Shown: positions 8,180 through 17,749 of the stretch, in pieces
Numbering within the stretch: the first letter of the stretch is position 1
Layout: each line of letters starts with the position of its first letter
NCBI RefSeq assembly: GCF_021233415.1
Contig: NZ_CP089466.1
Location: forward strand, 124,001 to 188,000
DNA: 64,000 bases
Direction of reading: 5' to 3'
Source: Halobacterium litoreum
GTDB taxonomy: Archaea > Halobacteriota > Halobacteria > Halobacteriales > Halobacteriaceae
The notes under the pieces: model-generated
The model's input: only the letters and a program-made list of their open reading frames with translations
The model's database searches: none
Told to the model about the DNA's origin: nothing
Program-made: the position numbers and the translations under genes

Positions 8180-8818
8180 TCAGTCCGCACCCTCGCTTCG
8201 CTCGGGGGCTCGGGCCACGCTCACGATGGCCTTCGGACTCCCGGGCTTGGCCTGCTGGACGACGTGCTCGACGTCCTCGAAGCCGGCCTCGTGGAACATC
8301 CGGTCGGCCTCCTCGGCGTCGTAGAACAGCATGATGGCGTCCGCGAGCTTCTGGAACACCGTCGACTCGGGGTAGTCCGGACCGACGACGAGCACCGTCC
8401 CGCCGGGTTTCACGACGCGGCGCATCTCTCGGAGGCCCTCCACGGGGTTCGGCCAGTACTCGATGGAGCCCGAGGACCACACCGCGTCGAAACTCCCGTC
8501 CTTGAACGGGAGGCGTTCGGCGTCCCCGAAGTGAAACTGCACGGGGTCGTGTTTCCCGAACTTCGCCCACGCCTTCTCCAGTTGGTGGGGGCTCTGGTCG
8601 AGGCCGTAGACGTTATCGGTGTGCTGGAGCAGCCCCTCGGTGCCGAAGCCGGTGCCACAGCCGACGTCGAGGACGCGGTCGTCGGCGTCCACGTCCAGCA
8701 TTTCGAGGGCTTCCGCGCGCATCTCCTCGGTCCAGACGAACGTGTTGACGCGGTCGTACACCTTCGAGAGGTACTTGTAGAACGTTCGGGCCCGCGCCTT
8801 GTTCTCGAGGACTCCCAT
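8180..8818 (-). CDS. SAM-dependent methyltransferase, VTE3 (MPBQ/MSBQ)-like, probable quinone methylation
   Basis: Class I methyltransferase of 212 residues. SAM motif I is VLDVGCGTGFG (residues 49-59). The stretches GLDQSPHQLEKA (72-83) and SGSIEYWPNPVEGLRE with GGTVLVVGPDYP are also visible; from memory these match the plant plastid 2-methyl-6-phytylbenzoquinol methyltransferase VTE3, reported to have archaeal relatives. A role in methylating the menaquinone ring is an inference. The ATG at 8818 follows a TATA-like tataatgcc (about 8843-8851) by about 26 nt, so a leaderless mRNA is likely. The gene is divergent from the ATP synthase operon. A longer upstream frame on this strand would run through atpH and is not credible. 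Confidence 0.82.
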   Translation of the reverse strand: MGVLENKARARTFYKYLSKVYDRVNTFVWTEEMRAEALEMLDVDADDRVLDVGCGTGFGTEGLLQHTDNVYGLDQSPHQLEKAWAKFGKHDPVQFHFGDAERLPFKDGSFDAVWSSGSIEYWPNPVEGLREMRRVVKPGGTVLVVGPDYPESTVFQKLADAIMLFYDAEEADRMFHEAGFEDVEHVVQQAKPGSPKAIVSVARAPERSEGAD

Positions 8819-8827
8819 TGACCGAAT

Positions 8828-8866
8828 TTGCGCCCGAATCGGCATTATACCTTGCGTTGCGCCCGA
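8828..8866. promoter_or_regulatory. Direct repeat TTGCGCCCGA x2 flanking the methyltransferase TATA box
   Basis: The 10-mer TTGCGCCCGA occurs at 8828-8837 and again at 8857-8866, 29 bp apart, one on each side of the minus-strand TATA-like element. The intergenic region also holds the atpH TATA (catatagg, about 8881-8888). A repeat pair bracketing a core promoter is the geometry expected of an operator, but no regulator is identified. Confidence 0.35.
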
Positions 8867-8920
8867 GGACTTCGCAACTACCATATAGGCTGTGTTCCAA
8901 GATTCGCCCGGTAAGAGCGT

Positions 8921-9253
8921 ATGCCAAGGCCAGAGGTTCTCGACGAAATCAAATCGGCAGAATCGGACGCCGACGACATCGTGGCCGAGGCCGAGGAGGA
9001 CCGCGAACAGCGGCTCTCCGAGGCCCGGACGCGAGCCGATGAAATCCGTGCCGAAGCGGAGGAGGAGGCTCGCGAACTGAAAGACGAACGGCTCGAAGAA
9101 GCACGCGACGACATCGAATCCGAGCGCGAACGCATCCTCGAGGAGGGCGAGGCGGAACGCGAGGAACTCGCCTCGCAGGCCGAGTCCAACGAGGACGACG
9201 CCGTCGAGTTCGCGCTCGAACAGTTCAAGGAGGCGGTACATGCTCAGACCTGA
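8921..9253 (+). CDS. ahaH: A-type ATP synthase subunit H (peripheral stalk)
   Basis: Small coiled-coil subunit that pairs with subunit E to form the peripheral stalk of the archaeal ATP synthase. The 110-residue product is almost entirely charged heptad sequence (SEARTRADEIRAEAEEEARE and similar) with no membrane segment, as expected for H/AhaH. It is the first gene of the ATP synthase operon, and its 3' end overlaps the start of atpI by 14 nt. Its promoter is the TATA-like catatagg about 35 nt upstream of the ATG. Confidence 0.88.
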   Translation: MPRPEVLDEIKSAESDADDIVAEAEEDREQRLSEARTRADEIRAEAEEEARELKDERLEEARDDIESERERILEEGEAEREELASQAESNEDDAVEFALEQFKEAVHAQT

Positions 9254-11411
9254 GCGAATGAGCAAGGTCTCGGTGGCGGGCTCCCGGCGCGTGCTGGGGG
9301 ACGTCATCGAGGCGATTCACGACCTCGACTTGGTCCACCTCTCGGACTACGACGGCTCCATCGAGGGCTTCGAGAACGGCGACCCGCTGGAGGGCGCCGA
9401 CGAAGCCTCCGACAAACTCGTCACGGTGCGCTCGCTCAAGTCCACCCTCGGCGTCTCCGAGGAGGACGCGGGCCCGACGCGCATCGTCACCGACGAGGCC
9501 CTGGAGACGGAACTGGAGGAGATTCGCGTCGAGGTCAACGAACTCGACGACCGGCAGAGCGAACTCGAGGACGAACTCCGCGCCATCGAAGAGCGAATCG
9601 ACGCCGCGGAGCCGTTCGCCGACCTCGGCATCGACCTCGACTTGCTGTCGGGCTACGACAGCCTGCAGGTCGAAGTCGGTGAGGGGAACGCCGACGCGAT
9701 TCGGTCCGCGCTCCAGGAGTCGGAGGCCGTCGCGGCCTTCGAACTGTTCACGGGCGACGGGACCGTCGGCGTGTTCGTTCGCCCGCGCGGCGACGACCCC
9801 GCGGCGCTCGACGACGCGCTCGTCGGCGTGGACTTCGCGCGCCTCGAAATCCCCGACGCGGAGGGGAGCCCGGAGTCCTACGTCGAGGAGCTGCGCCACG
9901 AGCGACAGACCCTCGAATCCAAGTTGGAGAACGTCGAGAACGAACTCGAGAACCTCCGACTCGAACACGCCGGCTTCCTCCTCGCGGCCGAGGAGAAACT
10001 CGCCATCGACGTCCAGAAGACGGAAGTGCCACTCCAGTTCGCGACGACCGAACACGCGTTCGTCGCCGAGGGCTGGATTCCGAGCGGCGAGTACTCCACG
10101 TTCGTCGAGCACGTCCAGAACGCGGTCGGCGAGCACGCCGCCGTCGAGGAACTGGAAGTCGCGGACTACGAGCCGTCCGGTCACGGCCACCACGCGCCCG
10201 CCGACGAGGCGAGCGCGGAAGCCGCGACCGACGGCGGGACGTCCGCGGAGTTCGACGAGGACGACAGTCCGCCGGTCATCCAGGACAACCCCGGCCCGGT
10301 GAAGCCGTTCGAGGCGCTCACCGAGGTCATCAACCGGCCGAAGTACACGGAACTCGACCCGAGTATCGTGTTGTTCCTGACGTTCCCCGCGTTCTACGGG
10401 TTCATGATCGGGGACCTCGGGTACGGCATCCTGTACGCCGCGCTCGGCTACTGGCTCTACGCCGGCTTCGAGAGCGAGATGATTTCGAAGCTCGGCGGCG
10501 TCGCGATGTGGGCCGGCGGATTCACGGCCCTCTTCGGCGTCCTGTACGGCGAAATATTCGGCCTCCACCTCGTCACGGAGTACCTGTGGCACGGGGTCGT
10601 CGGCCTCGCAGACGCACCCCTGAAGAAGGGGCTTCACGTCGGCGCGTTCGCCGAACTCTGGCTTGCAGCGAGTCTCCTGTTCGGCGTCGCCCACCTCGCG
10701 GTCGGCTACATGTTCGGGCTCGTCAACGAGTCCCGTTCGCACGGCCTGAAGGCGGCCGTCACCGAGAGCGGCGGTCCGCTCCTGTTGATGGCCGGCGTCG
10801 CCGCGTGGCTGTTCAGCACGCACATGCAGTCCGGCGGCGGTCCGCGCCCCGAGTTGCTGTATCGCGCACTCGAACTCCCGCCGATCGTGGGTATCGTCGG
10901 GCTCGGCCTCGCGCTGGTCGGGCTCGTCCTCGTCACCATCGGCGAAGGCGCCGCCGGGTTCCTCGAGAGCCCGACGTACGCCCTCGTCAACACGGTCTCG
11001 TACACGCGGATTGCGGCCGTCCTGCTCGCGAAGGCGGGCATGGCGTACGTCGTGAACCTCCTCGTGTTCGGGGCCTACGAGGTCCACCTCAAGGAGCCCG
11101 AGACCATCGACTACATGTTCGGGCTGTTCTCGACGACCATCGAACACGAGACCCACTTCATGGTGTTCAGTGGCTCACACGGCTACGAGACACTGTTCCC
11201 CGGTCTCATTCACATGGGCTGGGGTGGCGTCATCGCCGGCGTCATCGTGCTGGTCCTCGGGCACCTATTGGTGCTGGCGCTCGGGGTCACATCCGCCGGC
11301 TTACAGACGCTACGCCTCGAATACGTGGAGTTCTTTAACAAGTTTTATGAGGGCGGTGGAGCGAAGTACAACCCGTTCGGTTACACGCGAAACTACACCA
11401 CTGAGGACTAA
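9240..11411 (+). CDS. atpI: A-type ATP synthase subunit I (a subunit)
   Basis: Membrane stator subunit forming the ion half-channels against the K ring. The 723-residue product has a soluble N-terminal half (about 1-370) with two coiled-coil stretches, then about seven or eight transmembrane segments from FLTFPAFYGFMIGDLGYG onward. It ends in the usual YVEFFNKFYEGGG and PFGYTRNY tail. The start at 9240 (MLRPERMSKVSV) overlaps atpH; an in-frame ATG at 9258 is an alternative. A His/Asp/Glu-rich acidic linker with GHGHHAPADEA precedes the membrane domain. Confidence 0.95.
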   Translation: MLRPERMSKVSVAGSRRVLGDVIEAIHDLDLVHLSDYDGSIEGFENGDPLEGADEASDKLVTVRSLKSTLGVSEEDAGPTRIVTDEALETELEEIRVEVNELDDRQSELEDELRAIEERIDAAEPFADLGIDLDLLSGYDSLQVEVGEGNADAIRSALQESEAVAAFELFTGDGTVGVFVRPRGDDPAALDDALVGVDFARLEIPDAEGSPESYVEELRHERQTLESKLENVENELENLRLEHAGFLLAAEEKLAIDVQKTEVPLQFATTEHAFVAEGWIPSGEYSTFVEHVQNAVGEHAAVEELEVADYEPSGHGHHAPADEASAEAATDGGTSAEFDEDDSPPVIQDNPGPVKPFEALTEVINRPKYTELDPSIVLFLTFPAFYGFMIGDLGYGILYAALGYWLYAGFESEMISKLGGVAMWAGGFTALFGVLYGEIFGLHLVTEYLWHGVVGLADAPLKKGLHVGAFAELWLAASLLFGVAHLAVGYMFGLVNESRSHGLKAAVTESGGPLLLMAGVAAWLFSTHMQSGGGPRPELLYRALELPPIVGIVGLGLALVGLVLVTIGEGAAGFLESPTYALVNTVSYTRIAAVLLAKAGMAYVVNLLVFGAYEVHLKEPETIDYMFGLFSTTIEHETHFMVFSGSHGYETLFPGLIHMGWGGVIAGVIVLVLGHLLVLALGVTSAGLQTLRLEYVEFFNKFYEGGGAKYNPFGYTRNYTTED

Positions 11412-11416
11412 GTAAA

Positions 11417-11689
11417 ATGATTGAGAGTCTCACAGAGTTCGCTACGATCGCAACGCAATCGGCTGGCAGCAGCAGCCCCGCAATCACCCCGAAGTCCGCG
11501 GCAGCGCTCGCCGTCGGTCTCGCCGCACTCGCAGCAGGCTACGCGGAACGCGGTATCGGTAGCGCCGCAGTCGGTGCCATCGCGGAAGACCAGGACCTCT
11601 TCGGTACGGGCCTCATCCTGACGGTCCTCCCGGAGACGCTGGTCATCCTCGCGCTGGTCGTCGTCTTCGTCGTCCCGTCCGCGTTCTGA
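11417..11689 (+). CDS. atpK: A-type ATP synthase subunit K (proteolipid ring)
   Basis: Rotor-ring proteolipid of 90 residues with two transmembrane helices (about 28-50 and 62-86) after a short Ser-rich N-terminus. The ion-binding carboxylate is Glu73 in VLPETLVILAL. The single-hairpin form is a normal length for haloarchaea. It starts 5 nt after atpI and 23 nt before atpE. Confidence 0.93.
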   Translation: MIESLTEFATIATQSAGSSSPAITPKSAAALAVGLAALAAGYAERGIGSAAVGAIAEDQDLFGTGLILTVLPETLVILALVVVFVVPSAF

Positions 11690-11712
11690 AAACCGCCCTT
11701 CTCCCCCCATCA

Positions 11713-12300
11713 ATGAGTCTGGAAACAGTAGTTGAGGACATCCGAGACGAAGCCCGCGAGCGCGCGAAGGAGATTCGCGCAGACGCCGAAGAGCGCGCCG
11801 ACGACCTCGTCGCGGAAGCCGAAGCCGACGCCGAAGCCACCATCGAGGCGGCCGAGGCCGAGGCCGAACGAGAGGTCGAGCGGGAGCGAGAGCAGAAGCT
11901 CTCCAGCGCGAAACTCGAGGCGAAACAGATGCGCCTCGAAGCGCGCCGCGACGCCCTCGAATCCGTCCGCGAGCAGGTCGCCGACCGCATCGCGGCCATC
12001 GACGGCGACGAGCGCGAGGAGCTCACCCGCGAGCTCCTCGACGCCGCCGCCGACGAGTTCGAGAGCGACGCCGACGTCAGCGTGTACGGTCGCGCCGACG
12101 ACGAAGCACTCATCTCGGATATCCTCGACGACTACGACGGCTACGAGTACGCCGGCGAGTACGACTGTCTCGGCGGCGTCGTTGTCGAGAGCGAGACGTC
12201 CAGGGTCCGCGTGAACAACACGTTCGACTCGGTCCTCGAGGACGTCTGGGAGAACAACCTGAAAGCGATCAGCGCCCGACTGTTCGACGAGGAGCAATGA
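11713..12300 (+). CDS. atpE: A-type ATP synthase subunit E (peripheral stalk)
   Basis: Peripheral-stalk subunit of 195 residues. The N-terminal half is a long charged coiled coil that pairs with subunit H. The C-terminal globular part (from about residue 110) contains YDGYEYAGEYDCLGGVVVES and SRVRVNNTFDSVLEDVW, typical of the E subunit head that contacts A/B. It overlaps atpC by an ATGA 4-nt junction. Confidence 0.93.
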   Translation: MSLETVVEDIRDEARERAKEIRADAEERADDLVAEAEADAEATIEAAEAEAEREVEREREQKLSSAKLEAKQMRLEARRDALESVREQVADRIAAIDGDEREELTRELLDAAADEFESDADVSVYGRADDEALISDILDDYDGYEYAGEYDCLGGVVVESETSRVRVNNTFDSVLEDVWENNLKAISARLFDEEQ

Positions 12301-13349
12301 GCGCGTCCGGCACGGCAAACTACGAGTACGTGGTCGCCCGCGTTCGCCACCGCCGCGCCAGCCTGTTCAGCGACGACGAGTACCGCAAGCTCCTCCGCAT
12401 GGGCACCGGCGAAATCGCGCGCTTCATGGAGGAGACGGAGTACGAGGACGCGGTCAACAACCTCGGCTCCCGGTACAGCGGCGTCGACCTCGTGGAGTAC
12501 GCGCTCAACGAGACGCTCGCCGCCGACTTCGACGCGCTGTTGCGCTGGAGCGAGGGCCGGCTCTACGAGCAGGTCGCTCGCTACCTGCGGAAGTTCGACG
12601 CGTGGAACGTCAAGACCGTGCTCCGGGGGCTGTACTCGGAGTCGACGGCCGACGAGATTCGCACCGACCTCATCGACGCCGGCGAACTGGACGAGGAACT
12701 CCTCGACCGGCTCGTCGCCGCCGAGAGCATCGAGCAGGTCGTCGAGTTGCTCGACGACACGATGTTCGGTGCGTACCTCGAACCGGCGTTCGAGGACTAC
12801 GAGCAGACCGGTACGCTCGTCCCCCTCGAGAACGCCGTCGACCGCGCGTACTACGAGAACCTCGTCCCCGACTCCGTCGGGAACAGGGACAGCCCGCAGG
12901 CGCTGTACGCCGAGTTCCTGCACGCGGAAATCGACTTCCGGAACGTCCGGAACGCGCTCCGTCTCGCGCGCTCCGGCGCGGACGTCGACCCCGAGGAGTA
13001 CTTCATCGAGGGCGGCACGCTGTTCTCGGCGTCCGAACTCGCGCAGCTCGTCGGGAACCGCTCGGAGCTCGTCACTCGCATCCGCGAGAGCCGGTACGGC
13101 GACGAGCTGTCGGCGGCGCTGGACGAACTGGAGCGGGCGGACAGCCTCATCGGGTTCGAGCACGCACTCGACCGCGCGCTGCTCGAGTTCTCCGACCACC
13201 TGTCCCACGTCTACCCGCTGTCGGTCTGTCCGGTGCTGGCGTACGTGCTCGCGAAGGAACGCGAAGTGGACAACATCCGTGCCATCGCTCGCGGCCGCGA
13301 GGCCGGCTTGAGCGAGGACGAAATCGAGGAGGAACTCGTCATCCTATGA
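12297..13349 (+). CDS. atpC: A-type ATP synthase subunit C (V-type d homologue)
   Basis: Funnel-shaped subunit linking the central stalk to the K ring; 350 residues and all helical. Family motifs are present, including NYEYVVARVRHRR at the start, VKTVLRGLY near residue 105, and LAYVLAKEREVDNIRAIARG near the C-terminus. It is flanked by ATGA overlaps on both sides (atpE and atpF), indicating coupled translation within the operon. Confidence 0.94.
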   Translation: MSASGTANYEYVVARVRHRRASLFSDDEYRKLLRMGTGEIARFMEETEYEDAVNNLGSRYSGVDLVEYALNETLAADFDALLRWSEGRLYEQVARYLRKFDAWNVKTVLRGLYSESTADEIRTDLIDAGELDEELLDRLVAAESIEQVVELLDDTMFGAYLEPAFEDYEQTGTLVPLENAVDRAYYENLVPDSVGNRDSPQALYAEFLHAEIDFRNVRNALRLARSGADVDPEEYFIEGGTLFSASELAQLVGNRSELVTRIRESRYGDELSAALDELERADSLIGFEHALDRALLEFSDHLSHVYPLSVCPVLAYVLAKEREVDNIRAIARGREAGLSEDEIEEELVIL

Positions 13350-13693
13350 GCCAGGAAATCGCAGTCATCGGTAGCCCGGAGTTCACCACCGGGTTCCGGC
13401 TGGCCGGCGTGCGAAAATTCGAGAACGTCCCCCAGGACGAGAAAGACGAGGACCTCGACGACGCGGTCGAAGCGGTCCTCGGCGACGGCGACGTCGGCAT
13501 CGCGGTGATGCACGACGAGGACCTCGACCACCTCTCGCGGCGCGTCCGCGAACAGGTGGAGACGAGCGTCGAACCGACGTTCGTCACCATTGGCGGCGGC
13601 TCCGCCGGCGGCAGTGGACTCCGCGACCAGATCAAGCGCGCCATCGGTATCGACCTGATGGCCGAGGACGAAGGTGAGAGTGAGAACGAATGA
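13346..13693 (+). CDS. atpF: A-type ATP synthase subunit F (central stalk)
   Basis: Small regulatory subunit at the bottom of the central stalk. The product has 115 residues from the ATG at 13346, starting [20 protein letters not shown], the conserved F-subunit opening, and including [12 protein letters not shown] and an IDLMAEDEG tail. The start overlaps the atpC stop and its own stop overlaps the atpA start (both ATGA), which supports this start over longer frames. Confidence 0.93.
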   Translation: MSQEIAVIGSPEFTTGFRLAGVRKFENVPQDEKDEDLDDAVEAVLGDGDVGIAVMHDEDLDHLSRRVREQVETSVEPTFVTIGGGSAGGSGLRDQIKRAIGIDLMAEDEGESENE

Positions 13694-15441
13694 GCCAAGC
13701 AGAAGAAATCACTGACTCCGGCGAAATCGAGAGCGTGAGCGGTCCGGTCGTGACCGCCACGGGCCTCGAAGCCCAGATGAACGACGTCGTCTACGTGGGC
13801 GACGAGGGTCTGATGGGCGAGGTCATCGAAATCGAAGACGACGTAACAACCATCCAGGTGTACGAGGAGACGTCCGGCATCGGGCCGGGCGAACCCGTCG
13901 ACAACACCGGCGAACCCCTGACCGTGGACCTCGGGCCGGGCATGCTGGACTCCATCTACGACGGCGTCCAGCGCCCGCTCGACGTCCTCGAGGACGAGAT
14001 GGGGGCGTTCCTCGACCGCGGTGTCGACGCGCCCGGCATCGACCTCGAGAAGGAGTGGGACTTCGAGCCGTCCGTCGAGGAGGGCGACGAGGTCGAGGCC
14101 GGCGACGTGCTGGGCACGGTCTCCGAGACCGTCAGCATCGAGCACAAGGTCCTCGTCCCGCCGCGCAGCGACGGCGGCGAGGTCGCCGAGGTGAACGCCG
14201 GCGAGCACACGGTCGACGAAGCGGTCGTCGTGCTCGAGTCCGGCGAGGAAATCGCGATGCGACAGGAGTGGCCGGTCCGCCGCGCGCGTCCGACCGAGGA
14301 CAAGCACACGCCGCGGACGCCGCTCGTCACGGGCCAGCGCATTCAGGACGGCCTGTTCCCGCTCGCGAAGGGTGGCACGGCGGCGATTCCGGGTCCGTTC
14401 GGGTCCGGGAAGACCGTCACCCAGCAGCAGCTCGCGAAGTGGTCCGACGCGGACATCGTCGTGTACATCGGTTGCGGCGAGCGCGGGAACGAGATGACGG
14501 AAGTCATCGAGGACTTCCCCGAACTCGAGGACCCGCAGACCGGGAACCCGCTGATGGCGCGGACGTGCCTCATCGCGAACACGTCCAACATGCCCGTCGC
14601 GGCCCGCGAGTCCTGTATCTACACGGGTATCACCATCGCGGAGTACTACCGCGACATGGGGTACGACGTGGCGCTGATGGCCGACTCCACCTCGCGGTGG
14701 GCCGAGGCCATGCGCGAGATTTCCTCCCGACTGGAGGAGATGCCGGGCGAGGAGGGGTACCCCGCGTACCTCGCCGCTCGCCTCGCGCAGTTCTACGAGC
14801 GCGCCGGTCTCTACACCACCCTGAACGACGAAGAGGGGTCGGTGTCCGTGGTCGGTGCGGTCAGCCCGCCGGGCGGCGACTTCTCCGAGCCGGTCACCCA
14901 GAACACGCTGCGCATCGTGAAGACGTTCTGGGCGCTGGACGCGGACCTCGCCGAGCGCCGGCACTTCCCCGCCATCAACTGGGACGAGTCCTACAGCCTG
15001 TACAAGGAACAGCTCGACCCGTGGTGGCGCGAGAACGTCTCCGAGGACTTCCCGGAGGTCCGGCAGTGGGCCGTCGACGTCCTCGACGAGGAGACGGAAC
15101 TCGAAGAGATTGTCCAGCTCGTCGGCAAGGACGCGCTCCCGGAGGACCAGCAGCTGACCCTCGAGGTCGCTCGCTACATCCGGGAGGCGTGGCTCCAGCA
15201 GAACGCGCTCCACGACGTCGACACCAACTGTGAGCCGAAGAAGACGTACAAGATGCTCACGGCCATCAAGACGTTCAACGACGAGGCGTTCGACGCGCTC
15301 GACGCCGGCGTCCCGGTCGAGGAGATTCAGGACGTCGACGCGGCGCCGAAGCTCAACCGGATGGGCGTCCAGGAGGACTGGGACGCGTACATCGAGGAGC
15401 TGAAAGACGACCTGGCCGAGCAACTACGGGACCTCTACTAA
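13690..15441 (+). CDS. atpA: A-type ATP synthase catalytic subunit A
   Basis: Catalytic nucleotide-binding subunit of 583 residues. It has the N-terminal beta barrel, the non-homologous insert typical of V/A-type A subunits (about 110-190), then the P-loop GPFGSGKT at residues 235-242. Further ATPase motifs [19 protein letters not shown] and [17 protein letters not shown] follow. No intein interrupts the P-loop, unlike some archaeal atpA genes. It is coupled to atpF and atpB by overlapping start and stop codons. Confidence 0.97.
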   Translation: MSQAEEITDSGEIESVSGPVVTATGLEAQMNDVVYVGDEGLMGEVIEIEDDVTTIQVYEETSGIGPGEPVDNTGEPLTVDLGPGMLDSIYDGVQRPLDVLEDEMGAFLDRGVDAPGIDLEKEWDFEPSVEEGDEVEAGDVLGTVSETVSIEHKVLVPPRSDGGEVAEVNAGEHTVDEAVVVLESGEEIAMRQEWPVRRARPTEDKHTPRTPLVTGQRIQDGLFPLAKGGTAAIPGPFGSGKTVTQQQLAKWSDADIVVYIGCGERGNEMTEVIEDFPELEDPQTGNPLMARTCLIANTSNMPVAARESCIYTGITIAEYYRDMGYDVALMADSTSRWAEAMREISSRLEEMPGEEGYPAYLAARLAQFYERAGLYTTLNDEEGSVSVVGAVSPPGGDFSEPVTQNTLRIVKTFWALDADLAERRHFPAINWDESYSLYKEQLDPWWRENVSEDFPEVRQWAVDVLDEETELEEIVQLVGKDALPEDQQLTLEVARYIREAWLQQNALHDVDTNCEPKKTYKMLTAIKTFNDEAFDALDAGVPVEEIQDVDAAPKLNRMGVQEDWDAYIEELKDDLAEQLRDLY

Positions 15442-16856
15442 TGAAAGAGTACCAGACAATCACCGAAGTCAGCGGTCCGCTGGTGTACGTCGAGATCGAC
15501 GAGCCGGTCGCGTACGACGAGATGGTCGAGGTCGAGACGCCTGACGGCGAAATCAAGCGCGGTCAGGTGCTCGAGTCCAGCGACGAGTTCGTCGCCATCC
15601 AGATCTTCGAGGGCACCGAGGGCATCGGGCAGGACGCCTCGGTGCGGTTCCTCGGCGAGACCCTGAAGATGCCGGTGACCGAGGACCTCCTCGGTCGCGT
15701 GCTCGACGGGTCCGGCAACCCCATCGACGGGGGGCCGGACATCGTGCCCGACGAACGACGCGACATCGTCGGCGAAGCAATCAACCCTCACGCCCGCGAG
15801 TACCCCGAGGAGTTCATCCAGACCGGCGTCTCCGCCATCGACGGGATGAACACGCTGGTGCGCGGCCAGAAGCTGCCGATTTTCTCGGCGTCCGGTCTGC
15901 CCCACAGCGACCTCGCACTCCAGATTGCGCGGCAGGCGTCCGTGCCGGAGGAAGAAGACGAGGGCGAGGAGAGCGAGTTCGCAGTGGTCTTCGGCGCGAT
16001 GGGTATCACCGCCGAGGAAGCCAACGAGTTCATGGAGGACTTCGAGCGCACCGGCGCACTGGAGCGCTCCGTGGTCTTCATGAACCTCGCGGACGACCCC
16101 GCCGTCGAGCGGACGGTCACGCCGCGGATGGCGCTGACCACGGCGGAGTACCTCGCGTTCGACAAGGACTACCACGTCCTCGTCATCCTGACGGACATGA
16201 CGAACTACTGCGAGGCGCTCCGCGAGATCGGCGCGGCTCGCGAGGAGGTGCCGGGTCGGCGTGGCTACCCCGGGTACATGTACACGGACCTGGCGCAGCT
16301 CTACGAGCGCGCCGGCCGCATCGAGGGCCAGGAGGGGTCTGTCACCCAGATTCCCATCCTGACGATGCCGGGCGACGACGACACGCACCCGATTCCGGAC
16401 CTCACCGGGTACATCACCGAGGGCCAGATCATGATGAACCGCGACCTGAACAGCCAGGGCGTCACGCCGCCGGTGAACGTCCTGCCGAGCCTGTCGCGGC
16501 TGATGGACGACGGTATCGGCGAGGGCCTCACGCGCGAGGACCACGGCGACGTCTCCGACCAGCTGTACGCGGCGTACGCGGAAGGTGAGGACCTCCGCGA
16601 CCTCGTGAACATCGTCGGTCGCGAGGCGCTCAGCGAGCGGGACAACCTCTATCTGGACTTCGCGGACCGCTTCGAGGACGAGTTCGTCGACCAGGGCTTC
16701 CACACGGACCGCTCCGTGGAGGAGACCCTCGACCTCGGTTGGGACCTGCTGTCCATCTTCCCGAAGGACGCGCTCAACCGCATCGACGAGGAACTCATCG
16801 AGGAGCACTACGTCGAGGACGACGCCGAGGCCGAGGAAGCCGCGGCGGCGGACTAG
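15441..16856 (+). CDS. atpB: A-type ATP synthase regulatory subunit B
   Basis: Non-catalytic nucleotide-binding subunit of 471 residues. As usual for B subunits it lacks a canonical Walker A; the equivalent position reads [13 protein letters not shown]. Other family blocks are visible: [50 protein letters not shown] and [14 protein letters not shown]. The start shares bases with the atpA stop (TAATG). The acidic tail ends the H-I-K-E-C-F-A-B run; subunit D lies about 2 kb further on, after two carotenoid genes. Confidence 0.97.
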   Translation: MKEYQTITEVSGPLVYVEIDEPVAYDEMVEVETPDGEIKRGQVLESSDEFVAIQIFEGTEGIGQDASVRFLGETLKMPVTEDLLGRVLDGSGNPIDGGPDIVPDERRDIVGEAINPHAREYPEEFIQTGVSAIDGMNTLVRGQKLPIFSASGLPHSDLALQIARQASVPEEEDEGEESEFAVVFGAMGITAEEANEFMEDFERTGALERSVVFMNLADDPAVERTVTPRMALTTAEYLAFDKDYHVLVILTDMTNYCEALREIGAAREEVPGRRGYPGYMYTDLAQLYERAGRIEGQEGSVTQIPILTMPGDDDTHPIPDLTGYITEGQIMMNRDLNSQGVTPPVNVLPSLSRLMDDGIGEGLTREDHGDVSDQLYAAYAEGEDLRDLVNIVGREALSERDNLYLDFADRFEDEFVDQGFHTDRSVEETLDLGWDLLSIFPKDALNRIDEELIEEHYVEDDAEAEEAAAAD

Positions 16857-17035
16857 CGACAACCGCTCTCTTTCCCGTCGCTCTCGCCGGACAGCGGCCG
16901 CGCCGATTCGCCGCGAGTCCGGCCGCACTCGCCACGCTTTTCGAGGTGCGCGCGCAACCGCCGTGCAGTGACACGACACGCCGCCTGCAGTCGTTCGCTG
17001 GCCGCGGGTGGCAGACCCCGCGCTCGGAGGCGACC

Positions 17036-17749
17036 GTGACCGGTCTCACGTACGCGCAGTTTCTCGTCGTCTTCGTCGCGCCCGTCGTCGCCGCGCTCGC
17101 GGTCGGCCGCGCGCGCCGCCGCGAGTCGCTGGTTCGTACGGGCGGCGTCGGCGTCCTGCTCGTCCTCGCGCTCGCGTACACGACGCCGTGGGACAACTAC
17201 CTCGTCGCGCGCGGCGTCTGGTGGTACGGCGACGGCACCGTGCTCGCGCGCGTCTGGCACGCGCCAATCGAGGAGTACGCGTTTATCGCGCTCCAGACCG
17301 TCGCGACCGGGCTCTGGGTGCAACGGCTCGCCGGAACGCCGGACCCGGAGTTCCTGCCGTCCTTCCGCCACGCTGTAGCCGGTCTGCTCGCGGGCGGCGT
17401 CGTCGGCGTCGTCGGCGTCGCGTTCCTCGCTCGGGACGCGACGTTCTACCTCGGCGCCATCCTCGCGTGGGCGGCGCCCGTGTTCGCGCTCCAGTGGGCC
17501 GTCGGCTGGCGGTACCTGTGGGCGCGCCGTCGCCGGTTCGCGCTCGCCGTCGCCGTGCCGACGCTCTACCTCGCCGGCGTCGACCGAATCGCCATCGCCG
17601 CCGACGTGTGGTCGCTCTCGAACCGGTACACGACGGAAATCGGCGTGCTCGGCCTCCCAGTCGAGGAGGGCGCGTTCTTCCTCGTCACCAACCTCTTCGT
17701 CGCGCAGGGCCTAGTGCTGTACGACTGGGTGGTCGCGAGATGGGGGTAG
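17036..17749 (+). CDS. crtY: Lycopene beta-cyclase, haloarchaeal CrtY
   Basis: Integral membrane lycopene cyclase of the fused CrtYc-CrtYd type, making beta-carotene from lycopene. The 237-residue product has about seven hydrophobic helices and two related halves. The conserved PIEEYAFI motif (near residues 78-85) and the second-half LPVEEGAFF motif (near 208-216) carry the paired glutamates of this family. The GTG at 17036 is chosen because a GGAGG Shine-Dalgarno-like site lies 7-12 nt upstream and upstream sequence is not protein-like. It overlaps blh by 10 nt and sits 180 nt after atpB. Confidence 0.9.
   Translation: MTGLTYAQFLVVFVAPVVAALAVGRARRRESLVRTGGVGVLLVLALAYTTPWDNYLVARGVWWYGDGTVLARVWHAPIEEYAFIALQTVATGLWVQRLAGTPDPEFLPSFRHAVAGLLAGGVVGVVGVAFLARDATFYLGAILAWAAPVFALQWAVGWRYLWARRRRFALAVAVPTLYLAGVDRIAIAADVWSLSNRYTTEIGVLGLPVEEGAFFLVTNLFVAQGLVLYDWVVARWG

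Noticed and set aside
9225-11156. 643-codon minus-strand frame opposite atpI
   Set aside because: Antisense to a clear ATP synthase subunit. The composition follows from reading the complementary frame of an acidic gene.
13339-15423. 694-codon minus-strand frame opposite atpA
   Set aside because: Complementary-frame shadow of the catalytic subunit; no motifs of its own.
13690-15441. Intein in atpA
   Set aside because: The P-loop and flanking blocks are continuous and the length of 583 residues leaves no room for an intein.
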